A stretch of DNA of 17,959 nt, from NCBI GenBank assembly GCA_964343305.1, contig CAYFJO010000207.1, forward strand, positions 1-17,959, given 5' to 3'. Shown here piece by piece: positions 1-6,617 of this stretch. Each line of letters begins with the position of its first letter. Within the stretch, counting starts at the first letter, position 1. The stretch comes from CAYFJO01 sp964343305. GTDB taxonomy: Bacteria; Planctomycetota; Planctomycetia; Pirellulales; Pirellulaceae. Made by a program: the position numbers and the translations under genes. The notes below the pieces were generated by a model. The model searched no databases. It had not been told where the DNA came from and saw nothing but the letters and a program-made list of their open reading frames with translations.

Positions 1-33
1 CTGCATGGGGTCTGCATGGGGTCTGCATGGGGT
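1..33. repeat. 11-base tandem repeat, three copies
   Basis: Three perfect head-to-tail copies of CTGCATGGGGT occupy 1-11, 12-22 and 23-33. A fourth, partial copy (TGCATGGGGT) follows at 42-51 after a run of seven G. The array may continue to the left of the window. No coding role is visible. Confidence 0.9.
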
Positions 34-45
34 CGGGGGGGTGCA

Positions 46-319
46 TGGGGTCAGACCCTGTTTTACGGGAATGCGGGAATGGCGGGAATGGGGTCAGGTC
101 TTGACATTTAACTTTTTGCTAGTCGAGCCTTGGGAAGTTAAATGTCAAGACCTGACCCTATCTCCTACTTTTTGGGTCTCTTTTTCGGTAATGAGTCCCG
201 ACCCCGCGTAGTCCAAGCAGTTACAATCGGACGTGAAGCGTTTGAAGCCAATTTGACGAACACCTGAAAACAGTGTCTGCCACGAATGATCATGACAGTG
301 CCATTCGGGTCTGACCCCA
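46..319. repeat. 13-bp inverted repeat bracketing a palindrome-rich stretch
   Basis: TGGGGTCAGACCC at 46-58 is repeated as its perfect reverse complement at 307-319. The two copies bracket about 250 bases that contain the 23-bp palindrome at 91-158. GGGGTCAG-type ends are familiar from REP-like palindromes spread by RAYT (Y1) transposases. No transposase gene is present, so assigning this as a non-autonomous element is inference. Apart from these repeats, 1-361 holds nothing gene-like. Confidence 0.55.
91..158. repeat. Long palindrome, 23-bp perfect arms
   Basis: The arm at 91-113 (GGGTCAGGTCTTGACATTT and four more bases) pairs perfectly with 136-158 around a 22-base loop. It would form a strong hairpin in RNA or single-stranded DNA. 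There is no T-run immediately after the right arm, so it does not look like a classical intrinsic terminator. It resembles the REP/MITE-like elements elsewhere in the window, sharing the GGGTCA start with the element at 3550-3636. Confidence 0.85.
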
Positions 320-361
320 CTGCCCCCGACTAAGCAGCAACAACTCACTGGGATCATACGA

Positions 362-586
362 ATGGGCCCGATCATTGGTTGGACTATTATCGCTGCCGGC
401 GTCTTTTCCGTGTGCGGCGGAGTGTTTGACTGGGATTTCTTCATGAATAGTCGCAAGGCCCGACCACTGGTTGCGTTTTTTTCACGTGACGGAGCGAGGT
501 TGTTTTACGTGCTGCTAGGTTTGTTTGTCATCTTTTTTGGCTTTCTATTTGTGATGGGGATCTTGAGGCCTCGATATCATGTCTAG
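362..586 (+). CDS. Imm17-like small two-helix membrane protein
   Basis: A 74-residue protein with two hydrophobic segments, about residues 3-21 and 48-68. The polar linker between them reads DWDFFMNSRKAR and then GARLFY. That linker, with a D-W-(D/x)-F-F/M-x-S-R-(K/R)-A pattern followed by G-A-R-x-F-Y, matches what I recall of the Immunity protein 17 (Imm17) family, predicted membrane immunity proteins of polymorphic toxin systems. The assignment is from pattern memory, not a search. No toxin gene is adjacent. The ATG at 362 is the only sensible start; no strong Shine-Dalgarno site precedes it. The gene stands alone between a palindrome-rich region and the 3' end of scpA. If Imm17 is wrong, it is a generic small inner-membrane protein. 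Confidence 0.6.
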   Translation: MGPIIGWTIIAAGVFSVCGGVFDWDFFMNSRKARPLVAFFSRDGARLFYVLLGLFVIFFGFLFVMGILRPRYHV

Positions 587-825
587 ATGCAAATGGTTTA
601 TTTCGAAATCGATGCGGGGCATGCTCTGTTTTACGGAATTCAGGAGGCGAGGACAAGAAGCGGGGACAGGTTCAGTCTTAAATGATTAGTTGGATTTTTC
701 ACCGTTTCTGAGTCTTACTGGGTCGATGGTTGACATCACCGAAAACCCATATCGTCGCTACGGTCAGGTCCTGTTTCAGGTTTGCAACCACAGTTTCCGT
801 TTCCCGGCGTAGCGGTGGATAAGAC

Positions 826-1602
826 TCAGCCGGACTCGGCGCCGTGATCGTACGAATCAACGCTGCTAATGCTGATCGATTCGTCGAATTTCTCTCCCCG
901 TGAGATCACAATCTCCGCACAAGATTGCGTTTGCTCGGCGATCACGCAGTGATGCCGCACGAGTTCAAGAATGGCAAGAAACACGCCGATCAAGGCCGAC
1001 TTGTGCATCCCTTCGCTGAACATCTCCGAGAAGGACACTTGCCCATTTTCGACGAGACCGTCGTGAATCCGTTGCATCCAGACGTGAATGGGTGTTTCAT
1101 CGTACACAATATTCGACGGTTTCACCTTGTCGTGGTCACGCATGATTCGGCCGAAGGCGCTGACCAGATCCCACATTTCGACTTCATGAATCGGCTGCTG
1201 GGCGGGGTCAATCTTGCGTGGTGGCAGATCGTCGGACAGTCGCACATGACGTTGCTGCCACCGCCGACTCTGCTCCTCCAGAATGCTGGCCGCGTCTTTG
1301 TATTTTTTGTACTCCAACAACCGTTGGACCAAATTTTCACGCGGATCGCTTAACTCTTCAACCTCTTCATCGCCTCGTGGCAAAACCAGCCGGGATTTGA
1401 TTTCGATCAGCGTGCTGGCCATGTCGAGGAAGTCGCCGACGGCGTTGACGTCGATTTTTTCGAGCACCGTGAGATGGGCGAGGTACTGGTCCGTGATCAG
1501 CGCGATGGGAATGTCAGTGATTTCGACTTCGTGTTTTCTGACCAGGAAAAGCAACAGGTCGAGCGGCCCACGAAAGGTATCGAGATCGACGCGAAAACTC
1601 AT
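826..1602 (-). CDS. scpA: Segregation and condensation protein A (ScpA)
   Basis: A 258-residue kleisin subunit of the bacterial Smc-ScpAB condensin, which bridges the Smc heads with ScpB and compacts and segregates newly replicated chromosomes on the nucleoid. The N-terminal signature is clear: F-R-G-P-L-D-L-L-L at about residues 10-18, then I-P-I-A-x-I-T-D-Q-Y and the Smc-neck-binding helices with D-F-L-x-M-A-S-T-L-I-x-I-K-S-R near residue 60. The C-terminal winged-helix region around residues 190-235 contains F-L-A-I-L-E-L. Length is normal for the family. No scpB follows it; the downstream gene is a convergent Imm17-like ORF. No Shine-Dalgarno site is visible. A 9-codon reading frame (1628 down to 1599) ends in an ATGA overlap with the scpA start, which could couple translation but may be chance. 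Confidence 0.95.
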   Translation of the reverse strand: MSFRVDLDTFRGPLDLLLFLVRKHEVEITDIPIALITDQYLAHLTVLEKIDVNAVGDFLDMASTLIEIKSRLVLPRGDEEVEELSDPRENLVQRLLEYKKYKDAASILEEQSRRWQQRHVRLSDDLPPRKIDPAQQPIHEVEMWDLVSAFGRIMRDHDKVKPSNIVYDETPIHVWMQRIHDGLVENGQVSFSEMFSEGMHKSALIGVFLAILELVRHHCVIAEQTQSCAEIVISRGEKFDESISISSVDSYDHGAESG

Positions 1603-2121
1603 GAGGGTGTCACCCCGTTGGAGGCCATGAGGAAACTAACGTAGTGTTGGAGCGAGGTTGGTTACTTGGACACCGCAATGGGGGTATGGCGACGAATGCT
1701 GCATCTTCCAAAACCAAGACCACCCATCGGGCACGGCAGAGATTATAGGTTTATTGCCAGATACAGACGAGTTCAGTAAATTCCAAAGAAGGTTCAGATT
1801 AGCTTGTCAATTGTATGTGTGTTTCCCAAAATATGTGCCATGGCAAATGGGAATCCGCCGTTGTCTTCAGTATACTCTTCGGGATATGATTAAGTTTGGT
1901 TGGAAATTGTAACGTTATCGTAGCCACCAGCTTAGGTTGTTGCCTTTTCGTTCTTCATGTGTCGGAACCCACTGGTCATTGCGGTGACCCGCAAAAGCAC
2001 TCACCTAATCCAAAAGCCTTTTATTCGGACCTTCGATGAGAAACAAACCCTATGTGCTTGCTTGCCTGGGGTCACATAATTCAAACGGTCGTGTAATCAT
2101 GCGCCAAATCAAGGCAGGGTT
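1603..2121. other. Intergenic stretch without a convincing gene
   Basis: About 520 bases lie between the divergently transcribed scpA and the pentapeptide gene, so promoters for both must be here. An 84-codon open frame at 1658-1912 (+) has no recognisable domain or ribosome-binding site and rare-residue-rich composition, so I do not call it. The 1913-2121 part is AT-richer and holds no clear promoter hexamers, repeats or RNA gene that I can support. Confidence 0.5.
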
Positions 2122-2763
2122 ATGATTGAGATAAAACACAAACAGACTGGCGAAGTGTTGCTTAAGGTCGAATCAGATTCCCTGGAGGGTGCCAAGTTTC
2201 GCGGGGCTCGGTTGGAAGGTGCGGACTTGTCGAGTATGAATTTGTCTAGTGTCGATATGAAGAATGCGAACCTCAAAGATGCGGACATGACAGGCGCATT
2301 GCTGGAGAGCGCAAGTCTTCATAGCGCGTGCTTGAATGGCGCTGATTTGACGGGTGCGGATCTCACCAGTGCTGATTTCACAGACGCCTTTCTTCAGAAT
2401 TGCACTTTAGTTGATGTCAAAGGCCAGAATTCCATTTTGCGATACGCGAAAATGGAAGAGAGTAACTTCAGCGGTGCCGACTTTCGCAATGCCGACCTCA
2501 GTTTGTCCGACATGCGTGGCAACTTGAACGAAGCCAATTTTTCGAACGCCGATTTGCGGGGCACGGATCTCCGTGGCGCGAATCTGACGGGTGCCAATCT
2601 GACGGGTGCCAATCTGACGAATGCCAAAATGGGTGACGCGAATCTGACGCGGACCAAAATGGATGGTGCCATCGGCACGCACGGCCAAAAGCTGACTGGT
2701 GGATCGGCCGGCGGCGGATTCAAGAAGAAACCGAAAAAACCCTGGTGGCAGATTTGGGATTAG
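2122..2763 (+). CDS. Pentapeptide-repeat protein
   Basis: A 213-residue protein whose residues 21-185 are almost entirely A(D/N)LXX pentapeptide repeats, such as GADLT, GANLT and NADLR. These fold into a right-handed quadrilateral beta-helix. A short N-terminal cap (residues 1-20, MIEIKHKQTGEVLL...) precedes the helix. The tail is glycine- and lysine-rich and ends in KKPWWQIWD, a tryptophan-rich terminus also seen in other planctomycete pentapeptide proteins. No signal peptide is seen, so it is probably cytoplasmic. Pentapeptide proteins include DNA mimics that protect gyrase (Qnr/MfpA) as well as many of unknown role. Nothing here identifies the target, and I do not assign Qnr function. The gene is monocistronic: a palindrome at 2818-2876 separates it from ilvN. 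Confidence 0.9.
   Translation: MIEIKHKQTGEVLLKVESDSLEGAKFRGARLEGADLSSMNLSSVDMKNANLKDADMTGALLESASLHSACLNGADLTGADLTSADFTDAFLQNCTLVDVKGQNSILRYAKMEESNFSGADFRNADLSLSDMRGNLNEANFSNADLRGTDLRGANLTGANLTGANLTNAKMGDANLTRTKMDGAIGTHGQKLTGGSAGGGFKKKPKKPWWQIWD
2581..2625 (+). repeat. 15-base tandem repeat inside the pentapeptide gene
   Basis: AATCTGACGGGTGCC occurs twice in a row (2581-2595 and 2596-2610) and a third time with two changes (2611-2625). Each unit encodes NLTGA or NLTNA. The identity at the DNA level points to recent in-frame slippage or duplication that lengthened the beta-helix. Confidence 0.9.
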
Positions 2764-2817
2764 GCTCAGCCGATGGTGGTCATCTCGTTAGTGCCCCAAT
2801 GGTGCGTTGCTCTAAAT

Positions 2818-2876
2818 GTAGGGTGCGTGAAACGCACCTCGTGACGCGGTTTGTTGGTGTGTTTCACGCACCCTAC
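2818..2876. repeat. REP-like palindrome (GTAGGGTGCGTGAAACGCACC family)
   Basis: The 21-base arms at 2818-2838 and 2856-2876 are complementary except for one position, around a 17-base loop. Each arm also contains the smaller complement GGTGCGTT/AACGCACC. GTAGGGTGCGT...ACGCACCCTAC elements are common dispersed palindromes in several phyla. It sits between the pentapeptide gene and ilvN and could end transcription of one or fold in the leader of the other. Confidence 0.85.
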
Positions 2877-2982
2877 GCGCTGGAAGCCACGGCCACCCAC
2901 CATGATCCAGCGCCACTTGTGACGCAGGCCGCCCAGTTATATGATGGCGGTTTCCCGTTTTTTCCTCTTTTTCTAGGCGATT

Positions 2983-3546
2983 ATGCGTCACGTTCTTTCC
3001 GCGGTCGTTCAGAACGTACCTGGTGTGTTAGCACACATTTCGGGCATGCTGGCGTCGCGCGGCTACAACATCGACTCACTGGCTGTCGGCGAAACGGAAG
3101 AAAACAACCTGTCCCGGATGACATTTGTCGTGGTTGGCGGCGACCGTGTGTTGGAGCAAGTTCGCAAGCAACTGGAGAAAATTGTCACGGTGGTTCGCGT
3201 GGTCGATATCAGTTCGCAGGATCACGTTGAACGCGATCTGATGTTGCTCAAGGTCAAAGCCCCTCCCGGAAGCCAACGCAGCGAGATCCGCGAAATGGTC
3301 GAGATCTTTCGAGGCAAAATCGTCGACGTGGCCGCGGAAGAAATGATGATTGAACTATCGGGAAACGAAAATAAGATCGAAGCATTTATCGACCAAATGC
3401 GACCTTACGGCATCACCGAGCTGGTGCGGACTGGGCGTATCGCCATGGTTCGTGGAGGCGGCCGCAACGCGGACGGACAGAACGGTCCGCAATTGCACGA
3501 CAGCTCCATTCGAAATTACGTTCAACAGGCAACTCAACAGAAATAG
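2983..3546 (+). CDS. ilvN: Acetolactate synthase small (regulatory) subunit
   Basis: A 187-residue regulatory subunit of acetohydroxyacid synthase, the first common step of valine, leucine and isoleucine synthesis. It stimulates the catalytic subunit and confers valine feedback inhibition. The N-terminal ACT domain spans about residues 2-75, with N11 and G14 at the positions known to bind valine in E. coli IlvH and the R-G-Y-N-I-D-S-L motif following. The second domain contains E-x-F-R-G-K-I-V-D-V near residues 108-117. The C-terminus is about 20 residues longer than E. coli IlvH, with a polar Q/N-rich tail. The start at 2983 aligns with the family's MR(H/R)(V/I)LS beginning; there is no evident Shine-Dalgarno. 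No catalytic ilvB is adjacent. ilvC follows after a large palindrome, so this is an ilvN-ilvC pair with ilvB elsewhere. Confidence 0.95.
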   Translation: MRHVLSAVVQNVPGVLAHISGMLASRGYNIDSLAVGETEENNLSRMTFVVVGGDRVLEQVRKQLEKIVTVVRVVDISSQDHVERDLMLLKVKAPPGSQRSEIREMVEIFRGKIVDVAAEEMMIELSGNENKIEAFIDQMRPYGITELVRTGRIAMVRGGGRNADGQNGPQLHDSSIRNYVQQATQQK

Positions 3547-3549
3547 CGA

Positions 3550-3636
3550 CATGGTTCAAAAAGGGGTCAAGTACCGTTGTGCAAAGCGCCCAAAGGGCCG
3601 TTCCGGCAACGGTACTTGACCCCTTTTTGAACCATG
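3550..3636. repeat. Perfect 30-bp-arm palindrome between ilvN and ilvC
   Basis: Bases 3550-3579 and 3607-3636 are perfect reverse complements, with CATGGTTCAAAAAGGGGTCA at the left end. The 27-base loop holds a further small GCCC-AAA-GGGC hairpin (3588-3598). The right arm contains CCCCTTTTT, but the palindrome continues past it, so a simple intrinsic terminator is unlikely. The exactness suggests recent insertion. The shared GGGGTCA motif links it to the repeats at 46-319. Confidence 0.9.
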
Positions 3637-3666
3637 CTGAATTAACGACTGAAGAAAGAGACGAAC

Positions 3667-4674
3667 ATGCCCGCCACGATCTATTACGACAATGATGCCG
3701 ACCTGGCCGAGCTGAAAGACAAAACCGTTGCGATCCTTGGCTACGGATCACAAGGCCACGCCCAAGCCCAGAACCTGCGCGACAGCGGCTGCAATGTCAT
3801 CGTCGGCCAGCGTCCGGGAAGCGCCAATTACGAACTGGCTGTCAGCCACGGGTTCGATCCGATGCCGATTGATGAAGCCGCCAAGCAAGGCGACCTGGTC
3901 AACATTTTGTTGCCGGATGAAGTGCAGGGCGACCTTTTTCGAAATAGCATTCGAGACAATCTATCACCTGGCAACGTCTTGATGTGCTCGCATGGCTTCA
4001 ACGTTCACTTTGGTCAAGTCGAAGCGCCCCAAGGCGTCGACACGTTGCTGGTCGCACCAAAGGGCCCCGGACACCTGGTTCGCAGCGAATATGAAAAGGG
4101 TGGCGGAGTTCCCTGCCTGATCGCGCTGGGCGACGGCGCAAGTGATGACACAAAGAAACAAGGGCTGGCCTATGCGAAGGGCATCGGCGGCACGCGAGGC
4201 GGAGTCATCGAAACGACGTTCGCCGAAGAGACCGAAACCGACTTGTTCGGCGAACAGGTTGTGTTGTGCGGTGGCGCGAGCGAGTTGGTAAAGGCCGCTT
4301 TCGAAACGCTGGTCGAGGCCGGTTACCAGCCCGAAATGGCGTACTTCGAATGCATGCACGAGTTGAAACTGATTGTCGATCTGTTTTATCAGGGCGGCTT
4401 GAGTTACATGCGTTACAGCGTTTCGAATACGGCAGAGTATGGCGATTACACTCGTGGCCCGCGAATCGTCACCGACGAAACTCGTGCCGAAATGAAGAAG
4501 ATTTTGAGCGAAATTCAATCCGGCCAATTTGCTCGCGAATGGATCCTCGAGAACAAAGCCGGCGCACCCGCCTTCAAAGCAACTCGACGTCGTGATCGAT
4601 CGCTGGAACTCGAAACCGTCGGCAAGCGATTGCGCCGCCTGATGTCTTGGATCGATTCGAAAGAAGTGGATTGA
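3667..4674 (+). CDS. ilvC: Ketol-acid reductoisomerase (class I, NADP-type)
   Basis: A 335-residue enzyme of branched-chain amino acid synthesis. It isomerises and reduces acetolactate or acetohydroxybutyrate to the dihydroxy acid using NAD(P)H and Mg2+. The Rossmann motif G25-Y-G-S-Q-G30 is followed by V-G-Q-R-P-G-S (46-52), where R49 and S52 suit NADPH phosphate binding. Metal-binding and catalytic residues are all present: D192 and E196 (T-D-L-F-G-E-Q), E228 and E232 (E-C-M-H-E), and S253 (S-V-S-N-T-A-E). Length fits the short class I form. It lies 120 bases behind ilvN with a 30-bp palindrome between them. A GA-rich leader (GAAAGAGACGAAC) precedes the ATG and may serve as a weak ribosome-binding site. 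Downstream is a 9-bp hairpin. Confidence 0.97.
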   Translation: MPATIYYDNDADLAELKDKTVAILGYGSQGHAQAQNLRDSGCNVIVGQRPGSANYELAVSHGFDPMPIDEAAKQGDLVNILLPDEVQGDLFRNSIRDNLSPGNVLMCSHGFNVHFGQVEAPQGVDTLLVAPKGPGHLVRSEYEKGGGVPCLIALGDGASDDTKKQGLAYAKGIGGTRGGVIETTFAEETETDLFGEQVVLCGGASELVKAAFETLVEAGYQPEMAYFECMHELKLIVDLFYQGGLSYMRYSVSNTAEYGDYTRGPRIVTDETRAEMKKILSEIQSGQFAREWILENKAGAPAFKATRRRDRSLELETVGKRLRRLMSWIDSKEVD

Positions 4675-4678
4675 AATT

Positions 4679-4710
4679 GACTTCCGATGTTTTCTTAAAC
4701 TTCGGAAGTC
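4679..4710 (+). terminator. Hairpin just after ilvC (terminator-like, no T-tract)
   Basis: GACTTCCGA (4679-4687) pairs perfectly with TCGGAAGTC (4702-4710) around a 14-base loop, starting 4 bases after the ilvC stop and ending 3 bases before the next ATG. A T-run does not follow on the plus strand. It may be a 3'-end stabiliser, or a structure over the start region of the 92-residue gene. Confidence 0.45.
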
Positions 4711-4713
4711 GAA

Positions 4714-4992
4714 ATGACGATGTCATACGCCGAATTACTTGACGTTTTCACACAGTTGCAACCGGGTGATCGGATCGAGTTGCGGCACGAGGTCAAGGTT
4801 GGGTTCAAGTCCTGGGAAGCGACCACGGTCGGCACGGTTGTGAAAACCGAACGGCGGCGACACAGCCTGCACCATCGACGCAACCACGATGACAAAGTTT
4901 TCAGCGACCTGATCGTGCTCAAGCGAGACGATGGCGAGTTGACGACCGTGACGCTCGACGAGTTTTCGCAGTTAACGAAACTGGATTCATAG
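4714..4992 (+). CDS. Small conserved-looking protein of unknown function
   Basis: A 92-residue soluble protein with no family I can name. Its composition looks coding: a leading helix (Y-A-E-L-L-D-V-F-T-Q-L), then P-G-D-R-I-E-L-R-H-E-V-K-V-G, a basic histidine/arginine segment (ERRRHSLHHRRNHDD, about residues 50-64) and a strand-rich C-terminus (D-L-I-V-L-K-R-D-D-G-E-L-T-T-V-T-L). The P-G-D-R-I followed by a V-x-G-T-V-V-K strand resembles a small beta-barrel (SH3- or Hfq-like size), and the basic loop could bind nucleic acid; both points are inference. ATG codons at 4714 and 4720 are both possible starts. It sits 39 bases behind ilvC and is separated from the radical SAM gene by a palindrome at 4996-5051. 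Confidence 0.75.
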   Translation: MTMSYAELLDVFTQLQPGDRIELRHEVKVGFKSWEATTVGTVVKTERRRHSLHHRRNHDDKVFSDLIVLKRDDGELTTVTLDEFSQLTKLDS

Positions 4993-4995
4993 CCC

Positions 4996-5051
4996 GTAGG
5001 ACGGATTGCTAATCCGTCCATTTTCACGGACGGATTGGCAATCCGTCCTAC
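4996..5051. repeat. REP-like palindrome (GTAGGACGGATT family), double hairpin
   Basis: The 24-base arms at 4996-5019 and 5028-5051 are complementary except for one position, with an 8-base loop. Each arm is itself a palindrome (GGACGGATT / AATCCGTCC around 3 bases), so it can fold as one long hairpin or as two small ones. It ends 6 bases before the ATG of the radical SAM gene, placing the whole 5' leader of that gene in the repeat. Confidence 0.88.
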
Positions 5052-5057
5052 ATCCAC

Positions 5058-5933
5058 ATGTCGTCGAACCAACTCTTCCAGCAGCATCAACGCCGGTTTG
5101 AAAAAAACCGCTTCGTTTATCCCGTGCTCAGTCGCCGGTCCAACGGAATCTCGATCGGCGTCAATCTAAATCCCGACAAAGTCTGCAACTTCGACTGCAT
5201 CTATTGCCAGGTCGATCGCACATCGCGGGCTGAAACTCGTTTTGTCGAAACCGATCAGTTGCTGACCGAGTTGAACGAGGCGCTGGAACTCGTCGAGTCC
5301 GGCGAATTGTTTGAAACCGAGAAGTTTCGTGATACACCTGCCGAGTTGCGGCGTCTGAATGATATTGCGTTTTCCGGTGATGGTGAGCCAACGACGTATA
5401 AGAACTTCGACGAGATTATCGAGTCATGCGCATGTCTCAAACGAGAGCGAGGCGCTGACCACGTCAAGATGGTCTTAATCACCAATGCCAGCATGTTCCA
5501 CCGACCTCATGTCGAACGTGGCCTGCAAATCCTCGATGAAAACAACGGCGAAATTTGGGCAAAGCTGGACGCAGGCACTGAAGAGTATTATCAACTGGTC
5601 GAACGCACGGTGATTCCGTTTCAGCAGATTTTGGACAACATCGCAGACGCAGCTCGTCGACGTGCATTGGTGATTCAGACGTTGTTCATGAGAATCCACG
5701 GCGAGCCGCCGACGCCGCCCGAGCAAGAAGCATTTTGCCAACGATTGAACGAAATCCAATCCAACGGCGGCACGTTCAAGCTGGTACAACTTTACACAGT
5801 CGCCCGTCAACCCGCGGAAAGTTTCGTCACACCACTCGCGGATCACGAGATCGACGCAATCGTTGATTTGGTTTCTCGCCGAACGAACATTCCGACGCAC
5901 GGATTCTACGGCATTTCAACCGAGCAAAACTAG
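5058..5933 (+). CDS. Radical SAM protein, wyosine-synthetase-like group (COG0731 type)
   Basis: A 291-residue radical S-adenosylmethionine enzyme. The [4Fe-4S]-binding motif is C43-N-F-D-C47-I-Y-C50, the CX3CX2C pattern, set in G-V-N-L-N-P-D-K-V-C. The SAM-binding glycine-rich strand reads F-S-G-D-G-E-P-T (105-112), followed by L-I-T-N-A-S near residue 143. This motif set is shared with the family often annotated as tRNA wyosine [imidazoG37] synthetase-like. Wyosine itself is made in archaea and eukaryotes, so the bacterial substrate is unknown and I do not assign one. The start at 5058 fits the family's N-terminal R-R-F-x-x-N-R-F-V-Y-P-V-L-S-R-R-S motif at residues 12-28. The next gene starts 3 bases after the stop, suggesting an operon with the membrane protein and trpC. 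Confidence 0.88.
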   Translation: MSSNQLFQQHQRRFEKNRFVYPVLSRRSNGISIGVNLNPDKVCNFDCIYCQVDRTSRAETRFVETDQLLTELNEALELVESGELFETEKFRDTPAELRRLNDIAFSGDGEPTTYKNFDEIIESCACLKRERGADHVKMVLITNASMFHRPHVERGLQILDENNGEIWAKLDAGTEEYYQLVERTVIPFQQILDNIADAARRRALVIQTLFMRIHGEPPTPPEQEAFCQRLNEIQSNGGTFKLVQLYTVARQPAESFVTPLADHEIDAIVDLVSRRTNIPTHGFYGISTEQN

Positions 5934-5936
5934 TCC

Positions 5937-6617
5937 ATGGCCCCAGCCGCTCTTACGAACCGCCAACTCTTGCAGATCATCATGGTTGCCGTAGCCATCT
6001 GGGGATCGACGCTTGCGCTGGGAGCATTTTTGTTCGGCCGCGATCCGGAAACCGGCAACATTACGCTCTCGATCAATCCCATGCGCGGATTGATCGTGTT
6101 TGGATGTGTCGCAAGCTTCCTTGGTTTTTGGGCCATCATGCTCGCCACGCGAGGAGGGGAACAACTTGCCGATGAAACAGCCGGCAATAAAAACGAGCCC
6201 AAGTACGAAACGAGCGCCATTCCGGGCGATTCCCGTCAAGAGTCCGCAAAACGTCCGATGAGCGATCTTGAATTTCGCGGCTGGCTCGTATTCGTAATGG
6301 CAGCGACCATTATCTTGTTTTTCGAATGCTGTGTGGCGATGAATGACTTTGCCGAACAGCGATCGACTCTGATGGCGGCCTCTCGTCTTGGATTCGTGGT
6401 GTATGTCTTCTTTGCACTTTGGCAGGGAAACCCATTTGCCCGATGGCTGATCGTTGCGGCGTGTCTGCTAGTCTCGGTCGTGATCGGTTACGTAGCATTG
6501 ATGCGGGCCGATGTTTTTGCAATTTCACTCGCAACGATTTATCTGTTGATCGCAGTGACGTTTGTTTGTTCGAGTAGTTTTCGCCTGTTCCTGAACTACC
6601 AAAACGATGTGGACTAG
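5937..6617 (+). CDS. Predicted six-helix membrane protein, unknown function
   Basis: A 226-residue protein with hydrophobic segments at about residues 12-33, 51-71, 115-134, 150-162, 169-189 and 193-213. A charged hydrophilic loop at 72-114 (rich in E, K, N) probably faces the cytoplasm. I recognise no family motif. The start lies 3 bases after the stop of the radical SAM gene, and the end overlaps the trpC start by 11 bases in another frame, so it is translationally linked to both. The overlap says nothing specific about tryptophan metabolism: such read-through operons of unrelated genes are common. Confidence 0.8.
   Translation: MAPAALTNRQLLQIIMVAVAIWGSTLALGAFLFGRDPETGNITLSINPMRGLIVFGCVASFLGFWAIMLATRGGEQLADETAGNKNEPKYETSAIPGDSRQESAKRPMSDLEFRGWLVFVMAATIILFFECCVAMNDFAEQRSTLMAASRLGFVVYVFFALWQGNPFARWLIVAACLLVSVVIGYVALMRADVFAISLATIYLLIAVTFVCSSSFRLFLNYQNDVD

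Noticed and set aside
925..1353. 142-codon plus-strand open frame opposite scpA
   Set aside because: It lies wholly antisense to scpA, whose motifs are unambiguous; a shadow frame.
1658..1912. 84-codon plus-strand open frame between scpA and the pentapeptide gene
   Set aside because: No domain, no ribosome-binding site, unusual residue mix (many Cys, Trp, Phe) and an AT-rich, non-coding look; chance openness is more likely.
3607..3636. Right palindrome arm with CCCCTTTTT as an intrinsic terminator for ilvN
   Set aside because: The T-run is inside the stem and pairs with the left arm instead of following the hairpin, so classical terminator geometry is missing.
3964..4527. 187-codon minus-strand frame inside ilvC
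   Set aside because: Antisense to a complete, motif-verified ilvC; no independent evidence.
4695..5090. 131-codon minus-strand frame containing a V-G-R-I-A-N-P-S stretch
   Set aside because: The stretch is the translated palindrome 4996-5051, and the rest is antisense to the 92-residue gene. Such frames are an artefact of this repeat.
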